Positions 1 through 8,845 of a DNA stretch of 64,000 nucleotides are shown here, piece by piece. The notes beneath the pieces are model-generated. The model made no database searches and was not told the origin of the DNA. It saw only the letters and a list, made by a program, of their open reading frames with translations. Position numbers and translations under genes: made by a program. Numbering within the stretch: the stretch's first letter is position 1; every line of letters starts with the position of its first letter. Origin of the DNA: CAVSRC01 sp963785065 (GTDB lineage Bacteria; Pseudomonadota; Alphaproteobacteria; Rhizobiales; Kaistiaceae). Location: the NCBI GenBank assembly GCA_963785065.1, contig CAWATX010000004.1, forward strand, positions 682,001 through 746,000, in the 5' to 3' direction.

Positions 1-663
1 ATCCTCGACCTGTCGCTGTTCCGCATCCCGACCTTCTGGCACAGCGTCATCGGCGGCTCGGTCTTTCGCCTCGGCATCGGGGCGACGCCCTTCCTGCTGC
101 CGCTGCTGCTGCAGCTCGGCTTCGGCATGACACCCTTCCAGTCGGGCTCGATCACCTTCGCCTCCGCGGTCGGCGCCCTGGTGATGAAATTCACCGCACC
201 GCAGATCATCCGGCGCTACGGCTTCCGCAACGTGCTGATCGTCAACACCGTGCTCGGCGCCGTCTTCCTGGCACTGCCCGCGATCTTCACGCAGACGACG
301 CCGGTGACGCTGATGGTCAGCCTGCTGCTCATCGGCGGCTTCTTCCGCTCGCTGCAGTTCACCGCCGTCAATGCGCTGGCCTTCGCCGACGTATCGCGCG
401 CCGCCATGAGCCAGGCGACGACCATGACCAGCGTGGCGCAGCAGATCGCGGTGTCGCTGGGAATCACCATCGGGGCGATCACACTGCAGCTGTCGACCAA
501 CACAAACGGCGGGGCGATCACCGCAGGCGTGTTCTGGCCGGCCTTCCTGACGGTCGCCGTCATCTCCCTCGCCTCGGTCGTCTCGTTCTTCATGCTGACG
601 CCGGACGCCGGCTCGGAAATGTCTGGACGAGCGCCGGCGCCGGGAGCCAAACCGGCGGAGTGA
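1..663 (+). CDS. MFS transporter, DHA2/EmrB-like, C-terminal part
   Basis: This is the C-terminal 220 residues of a multidrug-type major facilitator transporter. The reading frame is open from the first base of the window, so the true start lies outside. The visible part begins LDLSLFR, continues through alternating hydrophobic segments and ends in a short Ala/Pro-rich cytoplasmic tail. The LFR...FW...GG pattern and the late FR-x-Q-F-T-A-VNALAFADV region are typical of the second half of 14-TM DHA2 exporters. The expected role is proton-coupled efflux of small molecules across the inner membrane. The substrate cannot be read from this part. It ends one base before the convergent rlmE gene. 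Confidence 0.85.
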   Translation: MLDLSLFRIPTFWHSVIGGSVFRLGIGATPFLLPLLLQLGFGMTPFQSGSITFASAVGALVMKFTAPQIIRRYGFRNVLIVNTVLGAVFLALPAIFTQTTPVTLMVSLLLIGGFFRSLQFTAVNALAFADVSRAAMSQATTMTSVAQQIAVSLGITIGAITLQLSTNTNGGAITAGVFWPAFLTVAVISLASVVSFFMLTPDAGSEMSGRAPAPGAKPAE

Positions 664-664
664 T

Positions 665-1357
665 TCAGGTACCGCGGAAGCCGAGCGCAACGAGATAGAG
701 TTCGACCGACTCGGACCGGCTCGCCGGCGGCTTGACGTGGTGCAGACTGGCAAATTCCCGCTTCAGGCGGGCGAGCAGTTCACTTTCGGTGCCGCCGCGA
801 AAGACCTTGGCGACGAAATGGCCGCCGGGCTTGAGCACGCTCGCCGCGAAATCGGCGGCGGCCTCGCAGAGATGCATGGTGCGCAGGTGGTCGGTCTGGC
901 GGTGGCCGGTGGTCGGCGCCGCCATGTCGGAGAGCACGACGTCGGCCGCATTGCCGCCGAGCGCGGCGCTGAGCACGGCCGGCGCGTCGTCGTCGAGAAA
1001 GTCCTTCTTGAGGACGGTCACGCCGGCAATCGGATCCATGTCGAGATAGTCGATGGCGACGACCAGCGGATCGGCGTCGGCGGAGCGCGTGCACGCCGCC
1101 GCCACTTGCGACCAGCCACCGGGCGCGGCACCGAGATCGACCACGTGCTTGCCGGGGCCGAGCAGGTGGTAGCGCTCGTCGATCTCGATGAGCTTGTAGG
1201 CGGAGCGGGCGCGGTAGCCTTCGTCCTGGGCGCGGGCGACATAGGGATCGTTGAGCTGGCGTTCGAGCCAGCGGGTGGACGAAGCCTTGCGCCGCTTGGC
1301 GGTCTTGACGCGCACCTTGAGTGCGCGACGTCCTGAGCCGCCGGATTTCTGCGCCAT
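665..1357 (-). CDS. rlmE: 23S rRNA (uridine-2'-O)-methyltransferase RlmE
   Basis: RlmE (FtsJ/RrmJ) methylates the 2'-O of U2552 in the A loop of 23S rRNA at a late step of 50S assembly. The 230-residue protein has a basic N-terminus and the SAM-binding motif VVDLGAAPGGW at about residues 72-82. The complete catalytic K-D-K-E tetrad is visible: K55 (RSAYKL), D144 (LSDMAAP), K184 (VAKVF) and E219 (SVELYL). The ATG at 1357 starts this protein. The frame stays open further upstream, but that stretch is antisense-like arginine-rich sequence overlapping ppx. It lies 5 bases downstream of ppx/gppA on the same strand, and this pair is often linked in rhizobia. Confidence 0.95.
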   Translation of the reverse strand: MAQKSGGSGRRALKVRVKTAKRRKASSTRWLERQLNDPYVARAQDEGYRARSAYKLIEIDERYHLLGPGKHVVDLGAAPGGWSQVAAACTRSADADPLVVAIDYLDMDPIAGVTVLKKDFLDDDAPAVLSAALGGNAADVVLSDMAAPTTGHRQTDHLRTMHLCEAAADFAASVLKPGGHFVAKVFRGGTESELLARLKREFASLHHVKPPASRSESVELYLVALGFRGT

Positions 1358-1362
1358 GGCGC

Positions 1363-2679
1363 TCAACGTGCCCGTCGACGATGACGCGGGTGCCAACGGC
1401 CGTCCTCGGCCATCAGCTCGACCAGCATCCCTTCGCGCAGGCCGCGGTCGGCGACGCGCAGCCGTTCGCACGGCCAGCGCCGGCGAATGGCCTCGAGGAT
1501 GGCGCAACCGGCGAGCACGAGGTCGGCGCGCTCGCGGCCGATGCAGGGATTGGCCATGCGGGCGTCGTAATCCATGCCGACCAGCTCCTCGATCAGATCG
1601 GCGACGACGCCACCGGCCAGCCACGTGCCGTCGACCCGTCTCCGGTCGTAGCGCGGCAGACCGAGGTGGACGCCGGCGAGCGTGGTGACGGTGCCCGACG
1701 TGCCGAGCAGATGGATGCCGCCCTCGGCAACGGCGCGATCGAGCGCCTCGACCTCGGGAAATCCGGCCAGCATGGCGGCAACCTCGGCGACCATATCGGC
1801 GAACGCGGCGGGGCTGACATGGCGACCGCCATGGCGCTCCGAGATACTGACGACGCCGACCGGCAGCGACATCCAGGTGCGGATACGGTCGGCCATGCGG
1901 CGGCGGCGGCCGTCCGGTGCCGGGGTCAGGTCGATCCAGACGAGTTCCGACGAGCCCCCGCCGATATCGAACAGGAGGACGCCGGCAGCGGTGGGATCGA
2001 CCAGCGAAGCGCATCCGGCGACGGCCAGCCGCGCCTCGGTCTCGCGCGAGACGATCTCGAGCTTGAGGCCGGTCTCGGCTTCAACGCGCTCAATGAACTC
2101 CACGCCATTCTCGGCGGTACGGCAGGCTTCGGTGGCAATCAGCCGGGCACGGCGGACGTCGCGTTCGGCGAGCTTGTCGCTACATATGGCAAGCGCCTCG
2201 ATGGCGCGCCGCATGGCTACTTCGCTGAGACGGTTGTGGGCGCCGATCCCCTCGCCAAGACGCACGATGCGCGAAAAGGCATCGACCACGCGGAAGCCGT
2301 AGTCGCGCGGGGTGGCGACCAGGAGACGGCAATTGTTGGTGCCGAGATCGAGGGCGGCATAGAGCGGCCCCTCCGGATGCGCCCGCTGCGGAACCGCGAT
2401 GGCGGGAAGCGCCGCGACCGGCTGCGCGACGGCGGCGCCATTTATCCTGGTGCCGTTGACCTCTGCCGGTGGGGGGGCGTTGGGGGAACGCGTGTCGCGC
2501 GCAAACACCGGCCCACGACGGCGGCGCCGGTTCTTCCTGCGCTTGGCTGACTTGCCGCCAGACGGCGGGCGGACGGACGCTGTGGGGCCGGTGTCGGCCC
2601 ACGCAACATCCGTCGCGACAGATTGATCCGCGCGACCGGCGGGCTCATCCGCAGCCTGCGGATCTTCGCCCGTCGACAA
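1363..2679 (-). CDS. ppx: Ppx/GppA family exopolyphosphatase / pppGpp phosphatase
   Basis: This ASKHA-fold phosphatase of 438 residues hydrolyses terminal phosphates of inorganic polyphosphate and/or pppGpp. After about 85 basic, low-complexity residues (a run rich in KRRKNRRRRR) the phosphate-1 motif ALDLGTNNCRLLVA appears, followed by ATEACR and the phosphate-2 motif LFDIGGGSSELVW. These are diagnostic of the family. The start is TTG at 2679, with AAGGA about nine bases upstream. No ATG gives a better fit. It is followed after 5 bases by rlmE, so the two are probably co-transcribed. Ppx and GppA activities cannot be told apart by sequence alone. Confidence 0.9.
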   Translation of the reverse strand: MSTGEDPQAADEPAGRADQSVATDVAWADTGPTASVRPPSGGKSAKRRKNRRRRRGPVFARDTRSPNAPPPAEVNGTRINGAAVAQPVAALPAIAVPQRAHPEGPLYAALDLGTNNCRLLVATPRDYGFRVVDAFSRIVRLGEGIGAHNRLSEVAMRRAIEALAICSDKLAERDVRRARLIATEACRTAENGVEFIERVEAETGLKLEIVSRETEARLAVAGCASLVDPTAAGVLLFDIGGGSSELVWIDLTPAPDGRRRRMADRIRTWMSLPVGVVSISERHGGRHVSPAAFADMVAEVAAMLAGFPEVEALDRAVAEGGIHLLGTSGTVTTLAGVHLGLPRYDRRRVDGTWLAGGVVADLIEELVGMDYDARMANPCIGRERADLVLAGCAILEAIRRRWPCERLRVADRGLREGMLVELMAEDGRWHPRHRRRAR

Positions 2680-2881
2680 CAGTCCAAATCCTTCAGGAGG
2701 AGGTGCTGCGCAATCAGCGACTTAGCCGGCGCCGGCGCACCCCCTCGGTTACTTTGTCGGCAATCAGTCTAGCAGGCGGGGGGCGGCAGGCAAGCGGGCG
2801 GCGGGACGGCGGAGATCCAGCGTTTTCGGGAGGTTGGGCAGGCTTTTTGTCTGCGAGAACGCGAGATCGCAGGTCGCCTCA

Positions 2882-3739
2882 TCAGGTTAGGGAAAACGCC
2901 GGTATGACAAAGTCGGGCGTCGCGGCGCTGGCCGCATAGACATCGGCGAGGTCGGCTTCGGACAGGTCCGCCAGGATGCCGGTCCCGGTCACCAATGCCG
3001 ATTTGAGGCCGGTGTCACGCGCCCCGGCGATGTCGTGCTCGACACTGTCCCCGATGCACAGGATGGGGTCGGCGGGCGTGGCGCCGATCCCTTCCATCGC
3101 CACTCGATAGATGTCGGGAAACGGCTTGCCGATCCAGGTGACGTGCCCACCGAGCTCTTCGTAGAGTTCGCCGATGCGACCCGCTCCGAAGCACGGGCCG
3201 CTGGTGGTCAACATGACCTTGTCGGGATTGGTGCATAGCGCCGGGACATGGCGCTCGGCCGCCGGACGGAGGCGCTGCCGATATTCGGCCAGCGTCAGGC
3301 GATCGCCTTCGCTGCCGCCGATAAGGACAAGGTCCGCATCGCCGCCGTCATCGACGAGATCATAGCCAAGGCCGGAGACCGACGAGCGGTCATCGCCGCG
3401 CATGAAGAGCAGGCACCGCAAGGGCCGTTCCGACGGTTGCGGGATGCTCAAGCTGCGGCTTGCCAGCATGTGCCATGCGACTTCTCCCGAGGTGAGCAGA
3501 CGGTCGTAACTGTCCTCCGGGAAGCCGAGGCCATGCAGACGTTTGGCGTTCGGCGCGGTGCGCTTGCCGGAATTGGAGAGCAGGACGATGCGTTTGCCGC
3601 CGGTGCGGATGGCACGGAGGGCGGCGACGGCACCGTCAACAGGCCGCTGGCCGTCGTGGAGCACGCCGAACTGGTCGACGAAGAAGACGTCGAATGCGTC
3701 GATCAGGTCGGCCAGGCGCGTGTCAAGCGGCGCCCTCAT
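2882..3739 (-). CDS. HAD-IIA family sugar-phosphatase-like hydrolase
   Basis: A 285-residue haloacid-dehalogenase-superfamily phosphatase of the NagD/subclass IIA type. Motif I is VDQFGVLHDG at about residue 20, motif II is LLSNSGKR and motif III is CIGDSVEHDIAGA near the C-terminus. A cap domain lies between motifs II and III. It probably dephosphorylates a small sugar or polyol phosphate in the cytoplasm. Its ATG overlaps the stop of the sugar kinase by 4 bases (ATGA), so it is the last gene of an aldolase-kinase-phosphatase operon. That position suggests it acts on an intermediate or side product of the pathway. The substrate is not known. Confidence 0.8.
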   Translation of the reverse strand: MRAPLDTRLADLIDAFDVFFVDQFGVLHDGQRPVDGAVAALRAIRTGGKRIVLLSNSGKRTAPNAKRLHGLGFPEDSYDRLLTSGEVAWHMLASRSLSIPQPSERPLRCLLFMRGDDRSSVSGLGYDLVDDGGDADLVLIGGSEGDRLTLAEYRQRLRPAAERHVPALCTNPDKVMLTTSGPCFGAGRIGELYEELGGHVTWIGKPFPDIYRVAMEGIGATPADPILCIGDSVEHDIAGARDTGLKSALVTGTGILADLSEADLADVYAASAATPDFVIPAFSLT

Positions 3740-5025
3740 GCGACGACCCCTGCCCGCTCAGCACCCTGAAGCGCCAGAAGGGCGGCCCCCATGGCCGCTT
3801 CGTCCGACAGGGCCGGCAGAAAGGGCACGGGCATGCGGCGCTGGCGTATGGCGCTCCATGCCGTATTGGCGGCGCCCCCGCCGACGGTGCGGACGGAGCC
3901 GAGGGCCGGCGCGCCGAGTTCCGTCAGACGGCGATAGCCGAGGCTCTCGATATCGGCGATGCCTTCAAGCAGGCCCTTGAGGAAGGTCGCGTCGTCGCTC
4001 GGTCGGGGTGTCATGCGCGGCGCCCAATGCGGATCGTTGATCGGAAAACGCTCGCCCACCTTGGGCAGCGGATAGTAGTCGAGCCCGCTGTCGACCGACG
4101 GGTCGATGCGCTGCGACAAGCCGGCGATCGCGGCCGCGTCGAAGAGCTGTGCCAGCACGCCACCGCCCGTGTTCGATGCCCCACCCGCCAGCCACGCATC
4201 CCCGATCCTGTGGCTGTAGATGCCGTATTCGGGCGCGAAGATCGGAGCATCGGCCAACATCTTGATCGTCAGCGTCGTGCCGAGCGCCGTCACGCCGTCG
4301 CCGGGGAGAGCGGCGCCGGTTGCCAGGAACGATGCGCAGCCATCCGTCGTGCCGGCAACCACCAGCACGTCGTCGGGCAGGCCGAAGGCTGCCGACGCTG
4401 CGAGACAGATGCGGCCCTGAACGCTGCCGGGAACGGCCACGGCCGGAAGCAGCGCGACGCGCATGCCGACCGCCTCGATCCATTCCGGCCAGGTTTCGGC
4501 GAGAGGATCGTAGCCGGTCTTGAGCGCGTTGTTGGCGTCGCTGAGGTCGAAGCGGCCAAGGAAGCGGCCGGCGAGCCAATCGGCCTGGTGGAGAATGCGG
4601 TACACGCCGGCAATGGAGCGGAAGCGAAGCGCCTTGGCGAGTCCGGAGGTTGCGCCGTGGGCAGCACTCGTCGGCGGTGCGATCCGGTCTATCCGCGCGA
4701 TGGTGTCGGCATCATCGACCGGATCGTTGTACATCATCGGGGTCGCCAGCGGCGTACCATCGGCCGCAACCGGCAGAACTGTTCCGGAGGTTCCGTCGAT
4801 GGCGAGCGCGCGGACGCGTGCGACGTCGATGCCCGCCAGCGTCGCCGTCAGCGCCTGTGTCAACGCCTGCCACCAGAGGTCGGGCGCGCGATGGTCGGCG
4901 CCGAGATTGCGGAACAGCGCCTTGCCGCCGGCAACAACCGTCTTCTCCGGCGTCACGGCGAGCACACGCACGCCGGAGGTGCCGACGTCGATTCCGATAA
5001 CGACGGCGGATCGCCGGCTCGTCAC
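3736..5025 (-). CDS. FGGY-family carbohydrate kinase
   Basis: A 429-residue sugar kinase of the ribulokinase/xylulokinase superfamily. The N-terminal ATPase motif VIGIDVGTSGVRVLAV, the AIDGTSGT loop and the C-terminal GGGAANTAW adenosine motif are visible. It should phosphorylate a ketose or polyol at the expense of ATP. The GTG at 5025 was chosen because it overlaps the aldolase stop by 4 bases (GTGA). The frame is open 19 codons further upstream, but that stretch lies inside the aldolase gene. Its partners, a class II aldolase and a HAD phosphatase, suggest a pathway of phosphorylation followed by aldol cleavage. The exact sugar is unknown. Confidence 0.85.
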   Translation of the reverse strand: MTSRRSAVVIGIDVGTSGVRVLAVTPEKTVVAGGKALFRNLGADHRAPDLWWQALTQALTATLAGIDVARVRALAIDGTSGTVLPVAADGTPLATPMMYNDPVDDADTIARIDRIAPPTSAAHGATSGLAKALRFRSIAGVYRILHQADWLAGRFLGRFDLSDANNALKTGYDPLAETWPEWIEAVGMRVALLPAVAVPGSVQGRICLAASAAFGLPDDVLVVAGTTDGCASFLATGAALPGDGVTALGTTLTIKMLADAPIFAPEYGIYSHRIGDAWLAGGASNTGGGVLAQLFDAAAIAGLSQRIDPSVDSGLDYYPLPKVGERFPINDPHWAPRMTPRPSDDATFLKGLLEGIADIESLGYRRLTELGAPALGSVRTVGGGAANTAWSAIRQRRMPVPFLPALSDEAAMGAALLALQGAERAGVVA

Positions 5026-6080
5026 GGAGTTGCCCTGCGCGCCTGCCTGTCGAGCACCTGCCGGTATTTCTCGGCTTCCCAATCGAGCAGTTCGGCATTC
5101 TCGGGCCCGGTCAGATAGTGAACCGGCGCGTCCTGCGGAAGGCGTGCGGTGACGTCCGACAGGCAGCCCAACAGCGCCAGCGCGCCGTCCGACATGTCCT
5201 CGCGCACCAGCGTGCCGTGGCCGGGAAAGAGGATGGCGGCCGGCGCCGGCATGCCGTCGGCCTGCTGCCGCGCGACGACGCTGCGGGCATCCTCCTCAGG
5301 CCCGGCGACGACCGAACCCGGCCCGAGATAGATGACGTGGTCGGGGTAGAGCGAGCCAGCGCCGGCGATCCGGCAGGCGACCGGGTCCGTTGCCACGGCG
5401 TGGCAGCGCGGATCGGCCGGCAGGCGGTAATCGCTGCCCTCCCCAAGCCGCGCCAACGCCTGCTCATCTGCTGGCATTTGCGGGCGGCCCGGCATCGCCA
5501 GCCGCTGGCGCACCCCGTCTAGGAGAGTGGCCGCCCCGGCGACGGTTTCGGCGGCCACGACGAGCCCGTGATTGCCGAGAACAAGAATGCACGTCTCGGG
5601 CCCGAGGCGCGGCAGGATCGCCTGTGCCAGCGGCAATCCCGGCCGGGCGTAGGGCACGAAGGCGTGGGCAAGGGCGCCGAGGCGCTCGGCAACGATTGCC
5701 GGACCATCGTCACGCACGGCGGCAGCAATCGTATCGACGCAGTGGATGTGCACAACGACGCGCTGCGGCATGATCGCATGCACCACCGTCTCGATCGAGG
5801 GCCTGAGAGCGGATTGCGGGCGGGTCGGATCAACGAAATCGACGGCACGTTCGGCCGCGGGCTGCCCTTCCACGATCGCCGCACGGAGCGCCGCATGGCG
5901 TACCGGAACCATGATGTCGCACGTCAGCGCATCGCGGAGCCAGGTTCCCGATGCCTTGATCCACATCGTCGCGCCGTCTTTGATCGAGGTATTGCCGCCG
6001 GCGGCCTGAACCTGAAGGGGATCGGCGCCGACGCGCGCCGAGAGAGCGCGCAAGGCCTGGTATTCGCTGTCAATGGACAT
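5022..6080 (-). CDS. Class II aldolase/adducin family protein
   Basis: A 352-residue zinc-dependent aldolase-fold protein related to fuculose/ribulose-phosphate aldolases and epimerases. The N-terminal region has QAAGGNTSIKDG, the phosphate-binding type of Gly-Asn-(T/S)-S motif. The metal ligands appear in VVHIHCVDT and in LGNHGLVV. The C-terminal extension of about 150 residues is longer than in the simple L-fuculose-1-P aldolase (about 215 residues), so it resembles the longer class II members found next to sugar kinases in rhizobia. It is the first gene of the aldolase-kinase-HAD operon and lies 126 bases downstream of the lacI-type regulator on the same strand. Confidence 0.82.
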   Translation of the reverse strand: MSIDSEYQALRALSARVGADPLQVQAAGGNTSIKDGATMWIKASGTWLRDALTCDIMVPVRHAALRAAIVEGQPAAERAVDFVDPTRPQSALRPSIETVVHAIMPQRVVVHIHCVDTIAAAVRDDGPAIVAERLGALAHAFVPYARPGLPLAQAILPRLGPETCILVLGNHGLVVAAETVAGAATLLDGVRQRLAMPGRPQMPADEQALARLGEGSDYRLPADPRCHAVATDPVACRIAGAGSLYPDHVIYLGPGSVVAGPEEDARSVVARQQADGMPAPAAILFPGHGTLVREDMSDGALALLGCLSDVTARLPQDAPVHYLTGPENAELLDWEAEKYRQVLDRQARRATP

Positions 6081-6206
6081 TCACTTCGCATCCGGGAGAA
6101 TCCGGCGCGGATGTTAGCACACGGCCGAGACACAGCGGCGCCGGGTCCGGCAGGCCGAGCCGGACAATGGCATGCGGGCCGGCACGACGGTTCATTTCCC
6201 GGTGCC

Positions 6207-7226
6207 TTAAAGGGCGTCGACGGCCTTTTTCAACGCCGCTTCGTTGCACGCGCCGTGGGTCGCGCGCTCGATCATTTCCGGGGTCAGCAGGGTGCGCCGC
6301 GGGCGGGCATCCGGTGCGGCCACATGAAGCCGCCAATGCAGCATCTGAATTGCGGCCTCGCCGATCTCGGTAACCGACTGCCGTATCGTCGTAAGCTTGA
6401 GCCCAAGCAATGTCGCCGTCTGGGAATCGTTGGCGCCGACCACCGATATCAGGTTCGGCACCTGGAGGCCGAGTTCGAGCAGTCCCCAGGCAAGAGTGAT
6501 GGCGACGAAATCGGTCGCGCAGGCGAAGGCCGTGGGCCGAAGCGGGTCCTTGAGCGCATCGCGTGCCATGGTCCGCGCTTCGAGCGCTTCCGAGAAGTTG
6601 AAGGATTTGACGGCACCACCGCAGAGCCGCAAGCTTTCGATCAGGCCGGCATGGCGGAGATTGCGCCCTTCGTCTTCCGGGGCATCGGTGAAAAAGGCGA
6701 CGCGCCGGTGACCGTTGTCCGCCAATAGCTTCCCGGCGGCGAATCCGCCGTCGAAATTTGCGGACTGGACGCTGTCGATCATCTCCATCGGACGGGGATG
6801 GCCGATCAGGACCTTGGGAACCGGCAAGCGGATATACGGCTCGAGCATGCCACGCGACCGGCGGCCGGCGAGAATCAGCGGCTGGTCAGCGCTGGCGGCT
6901 TCCTGCTCTCCCTCCCCGCCGATCACCAGCGTGGAAAGGCGATATCCCAGCCGCCGCGCCTCGTTTTCGGCCCCCTCGATCACTTCGATCCAGAAGCTCG
7001 ACTTGATGGCGTCGGCGCTCGGGATGATGAGGCGGACGTCACGCGGCCCGGACGGCGCCGCCTCGTGGATCGCAGCATGGTTGTAGCCCATGTCCCGTGC
7101 TGTCTGCACGATCCGCTCGCGCGTGCGCGCGCTGACGCCCGGTTTGCCCGACAGCGCGCGGGATATCGAGAATTTCGACAGGCCGAGCGCACTCGCCAGA
7201 TCGTCGAGCGTGATCCTTCCATTCAT
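6207..7226 (-). CDS. LacI/GalR family transcriptional regulator
   Basis: A 339-residue repressor-type regulator. The N-terminal helix-turn-helix (ITLDDLASALGLSKFSISRAL) and hinge helix (ARTRERIVQTARDMGYN) match the LacI family. The rest is a periplasmic-binding-protein-like sugar-sensing domain. It probably controls both arms of the surrounding sugar region: the aldolase-kinase-HAD genes downstream on the same strand, and the divergent dehydrogenase-SnoaL-ABC-glycosidase genes. Three operator-like repeats lie directly upstream of its start at 7283-7343. The effector is unknown and is presumably a sugar or sugar derivative. Confidence 0.9.
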   Translation of the reverse strand: MNGRITLDDLASALGLSKFSISRALSGKPGVSARTRERIVQTARDMGYNHAAIHEAAPSGPRDVRLIIPSADAIKSSFWIEVIEGAENEARRLGYRLSTLVIGGEGEQEAASADQPLILAGRRSRGMLEPYIRLPVPKVLIGHPRPMEMIDSVQSANFDGGFAAGKLLADNGHRRVAFFTDAPEDEGRNLRHAGLIESLRLCGGAVKSFNFSEALEARTMARDALKDPLRPTAFACATDFVAITLAWGLLELGLQVPNLISVVGANDSQTATLLGLKLTTIRQSVTEIGEAAIQMLHWRLHVAAPDARPRRTLLTPEMIERATHGACNEAALKKAVDAL

Positions 7227-7282
7227 GCCTGTGCCGCCCGCTTGCTTCGCATTCTGTCCTCATACCGCCATCCACAGATGAG

Positions 7283-7343
7283 CGCAATTAGATTGCGCCA
7301 CCTAACGCAATTAGGTTGCGAGATATTGCGCTTTCAAGTTGCG
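7283..7343. promoter_or_regulatory. Three operator-like repeats with 23-bp spacing
   Basis: Three 15-bp copies begin at 7283 (CGCAATTAGATTGCG), 7306 (CGCAATTAGGTTGCG) and 7329 (CGCTTTCAAGTTGCG). Their starts are exactly 23 bp apart. The first is an imperfect palindrome with CGCAAT/ATTGCG arms. Copies 1 and 3 are also followed by the same CCACCT. They sit in the divergent promoter region between the lacI-type gene (start 7226) and the dehydrogenase (start 7389), so they are the most likely binding sites for that regulator. Operator function is an inference. Confidence 0.6.
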
Positions 7344-7388
7344 CCACCTGCCTGACGGCGCATAATCGCCGCGAGGAAGACGCCAAAA

Positions 7389-8375
7389 ATGGCAACAGAC
7401 CAGGGGATGGCCCCGAGCATGGACACGATGACACAGACACTCACCGTACTGTTGACCGGGGAGATCGACGACGCGCGCCTGGCCGAACTCAGGGCCATTG
7501 CGCCGCGTGCGCGTCTGACCTTCTTCAACAGCGTTGCCGACATGAGCGCGGCCATTGCCGAGGCCGATGTCGTCGCCGGCCATGTAACCCCCGAAGCGCT
7601 GGCCCGGGCCGGCAAGCTGAAATGGGTACACACCTGGGCGGCCGGGCCGAACGCGCAGGTCTATCCCGAATTCGTCAGAAGCGACGTGATGCTGACCAGT
7701 TCAAAGGGCAACGGCGCCATACCGCTTGCCGAGCATGCGATCATGCTCATGCTGATGCTCAACCGCAATGCGATGCGCTGGATCGAGGGTCACCGGAACA
7801 AGAAGTGGGACCCCTTCTTCCACGGCGAGCTCAACGGCCTGACGGTGGGCATCATCGGGGCCGGCTATTCCGGCGTCGACCTGGCCCACAAGTGCAAGGC
7901 CTTCCACATGAATGTGCTGGGGATGCGGCGCAACAACCAGCCGACCGTGCCGTTCGACGCCATGTACAGCCACGACCAGATGCACGCCTTCCTGGGCGAG
8001 AGCGACTTCGTCGTGGTCACCGCCCCCAAGACCTCCGAGACCGAGAACGTGCTCGGCGAGGCGGAATTCCGCGCCATGAAGAAGAGCGCCTACTACATCT
8101 GCTTCTCGCGCGGCGGCATCGCCAATGACGAGGCCCTCTACAAGGCGGTCGACGAGGAATGGATCGCCGGCGCGGGGCTCGATGCGCACGGCACCGAGCC
8201 GCTGCCGCCCGACAGCCCCTTCTGGACACTCAAGAACACGATCATCACGCCCCACAACGGCGCAACCACGCACAAGACCAAGACACGTGGTTACGAGATC
8301 TTCCGCGAGAACCTGGGTCGCTATGTTGCGGGGCAGCCGTTGATCAACGTGGTCAACAAGGAGCTTGGCTACTGA
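7389..8375 (+). CDS. D-2-hydroxyacid dehydrogenase family protein
   Basis: A 328-residue NAD(P)-dependent dehydrogenase related to glyoxylate/hydroxypyruvate reductases and phosphoglycerate dehydrogenase. The Rossmann motif is VGIIGAGYSGVD, changed from the usual GxGxxG(x)G. The catalytic Arg (CFSRGG), Glu (DAHGTEPLP) and His (ITPHNG) of the family are all present. It interconverts a 2-keto acid and a D-2-hydroxyacid. The ATG at 7389 has GAGGA upstream, but an ATG at 7431 (MTQTLTVLL) is possible. It is the first gene of the rightward operon, and its stop overlaps the next start (TGATG). This suggests it handles an acid formed from the imported substrate. Confidence 0.85.
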   Translation: MATDQGMAPSMDTMTQTLTVLLTGEIDDARLAELRAIAPRARLTFFNSVADMSAAIAEADVVAGHVTPEALARAGKLKWVHTWAAGPNAQVYPEFVRSDVMLTSSKGNGAIPLAEHAIMLMLMLNRNAMRWIEGHRNKKWDPFFHGELNGLTVGIIGAGYSGVDLAHKCKAFHMNVLGMRRNNQPTVPFDAMYSHDQMHAFLGESDFVVVTAPKTSETENVLGEAEFRAMKKSAYYICFSRGGIANDEALYKAVDEEWIAGAGLDAHGTEPLPPDSPFWTLKNTIITPHNGATTHKTKTRGYEIFRENLGRYVAGQPLINVVNKELGY

Positions 8376-8797
8376 TGCCGCCGCATGTCATCGACACCGC
8401 CGATTTCGTCGAATGCCAGAGGCTTGCGATCGCTTCGTACAGCCTGATGGATCAAGGGCGGTACGAGGAGACGGTCGCTCTTTTTTCTGAGGATGCCGTC
8501 TGGGTGCGGGGTGGCAAGCCGTTCCAGGGCCGCGGCAGCATCCTGGCGGCGCTCAACCAGCGGCCCGCGACGATGGTGTCGCGCCATCTTGTGACCAATG
8601 TGCTGGTCGAATTGACGGGGGCCGACGAAGCGAAGGCGACAGCCTGCTTCGTCCCCCTGCGCGGCACGCTTCGGGAGGATGGCTCGGTGCAGATGCCCGC
8701 GATCGAGAGCGTGGGCGATCTGGCATTCACGTTCCGCAGGGAGAGGGAAGGCTGGAAGATCACCCACCTGCAGCCGCAGACGGTGTTCAAACCATAG
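8375..8797 (+). CDS. SnoaL-like / NTF2-fold protein
   Basis: A 140-residue protein with the cone-shaped alpha+beta NTF2/SnoaL-like pattern: an N-terminal helix (CQRLAIASYSLMDQGRY), FSEDAVWVRGG, GRGSILAALNQRP and a final strand GWKITHLQPQTVF. Proteins of this fold are small dehydratases, isomerases or binding proteins, and no catalytic residue can be assigned here. The ATG overlaps the dehydrogenase stop (TGATG), so the two are translationally coupled and likely act on the same substrate. The protein looks complete for this fold. Confidence 0.75.
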   Translation: MPPHVIDTADFVECQRLAIASYSLMDQGRYEETVALFSEDAVWVRGGKPFQGRGSILAALNQRPATMVSRHLVTNVLVELTGADEAKATACFVPLRGTLREDGSVQMPAIESVGDLAFTFRREREGWKITHLQPQTVFKP

Positions 8798-8845
8798 CAA
8801 AAGAGCCGGCGGCACAAGCCGCAAATGGCGTGAAAGGAGGAAAGC

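Noticed and set aside
1321..2550. Plus-strand 409-codon open frame opposite ppx
   Set aside because: It is antisense to the Ppx/GppA motifs and shows no family similarity.
3694..5118. Long plus-strand open frame opposite the FGGY kinase
   Set aside because: Composition is Arg/Gly/His-rich as in other antisense shadows, and the kinase on the other strand has all family motifs.
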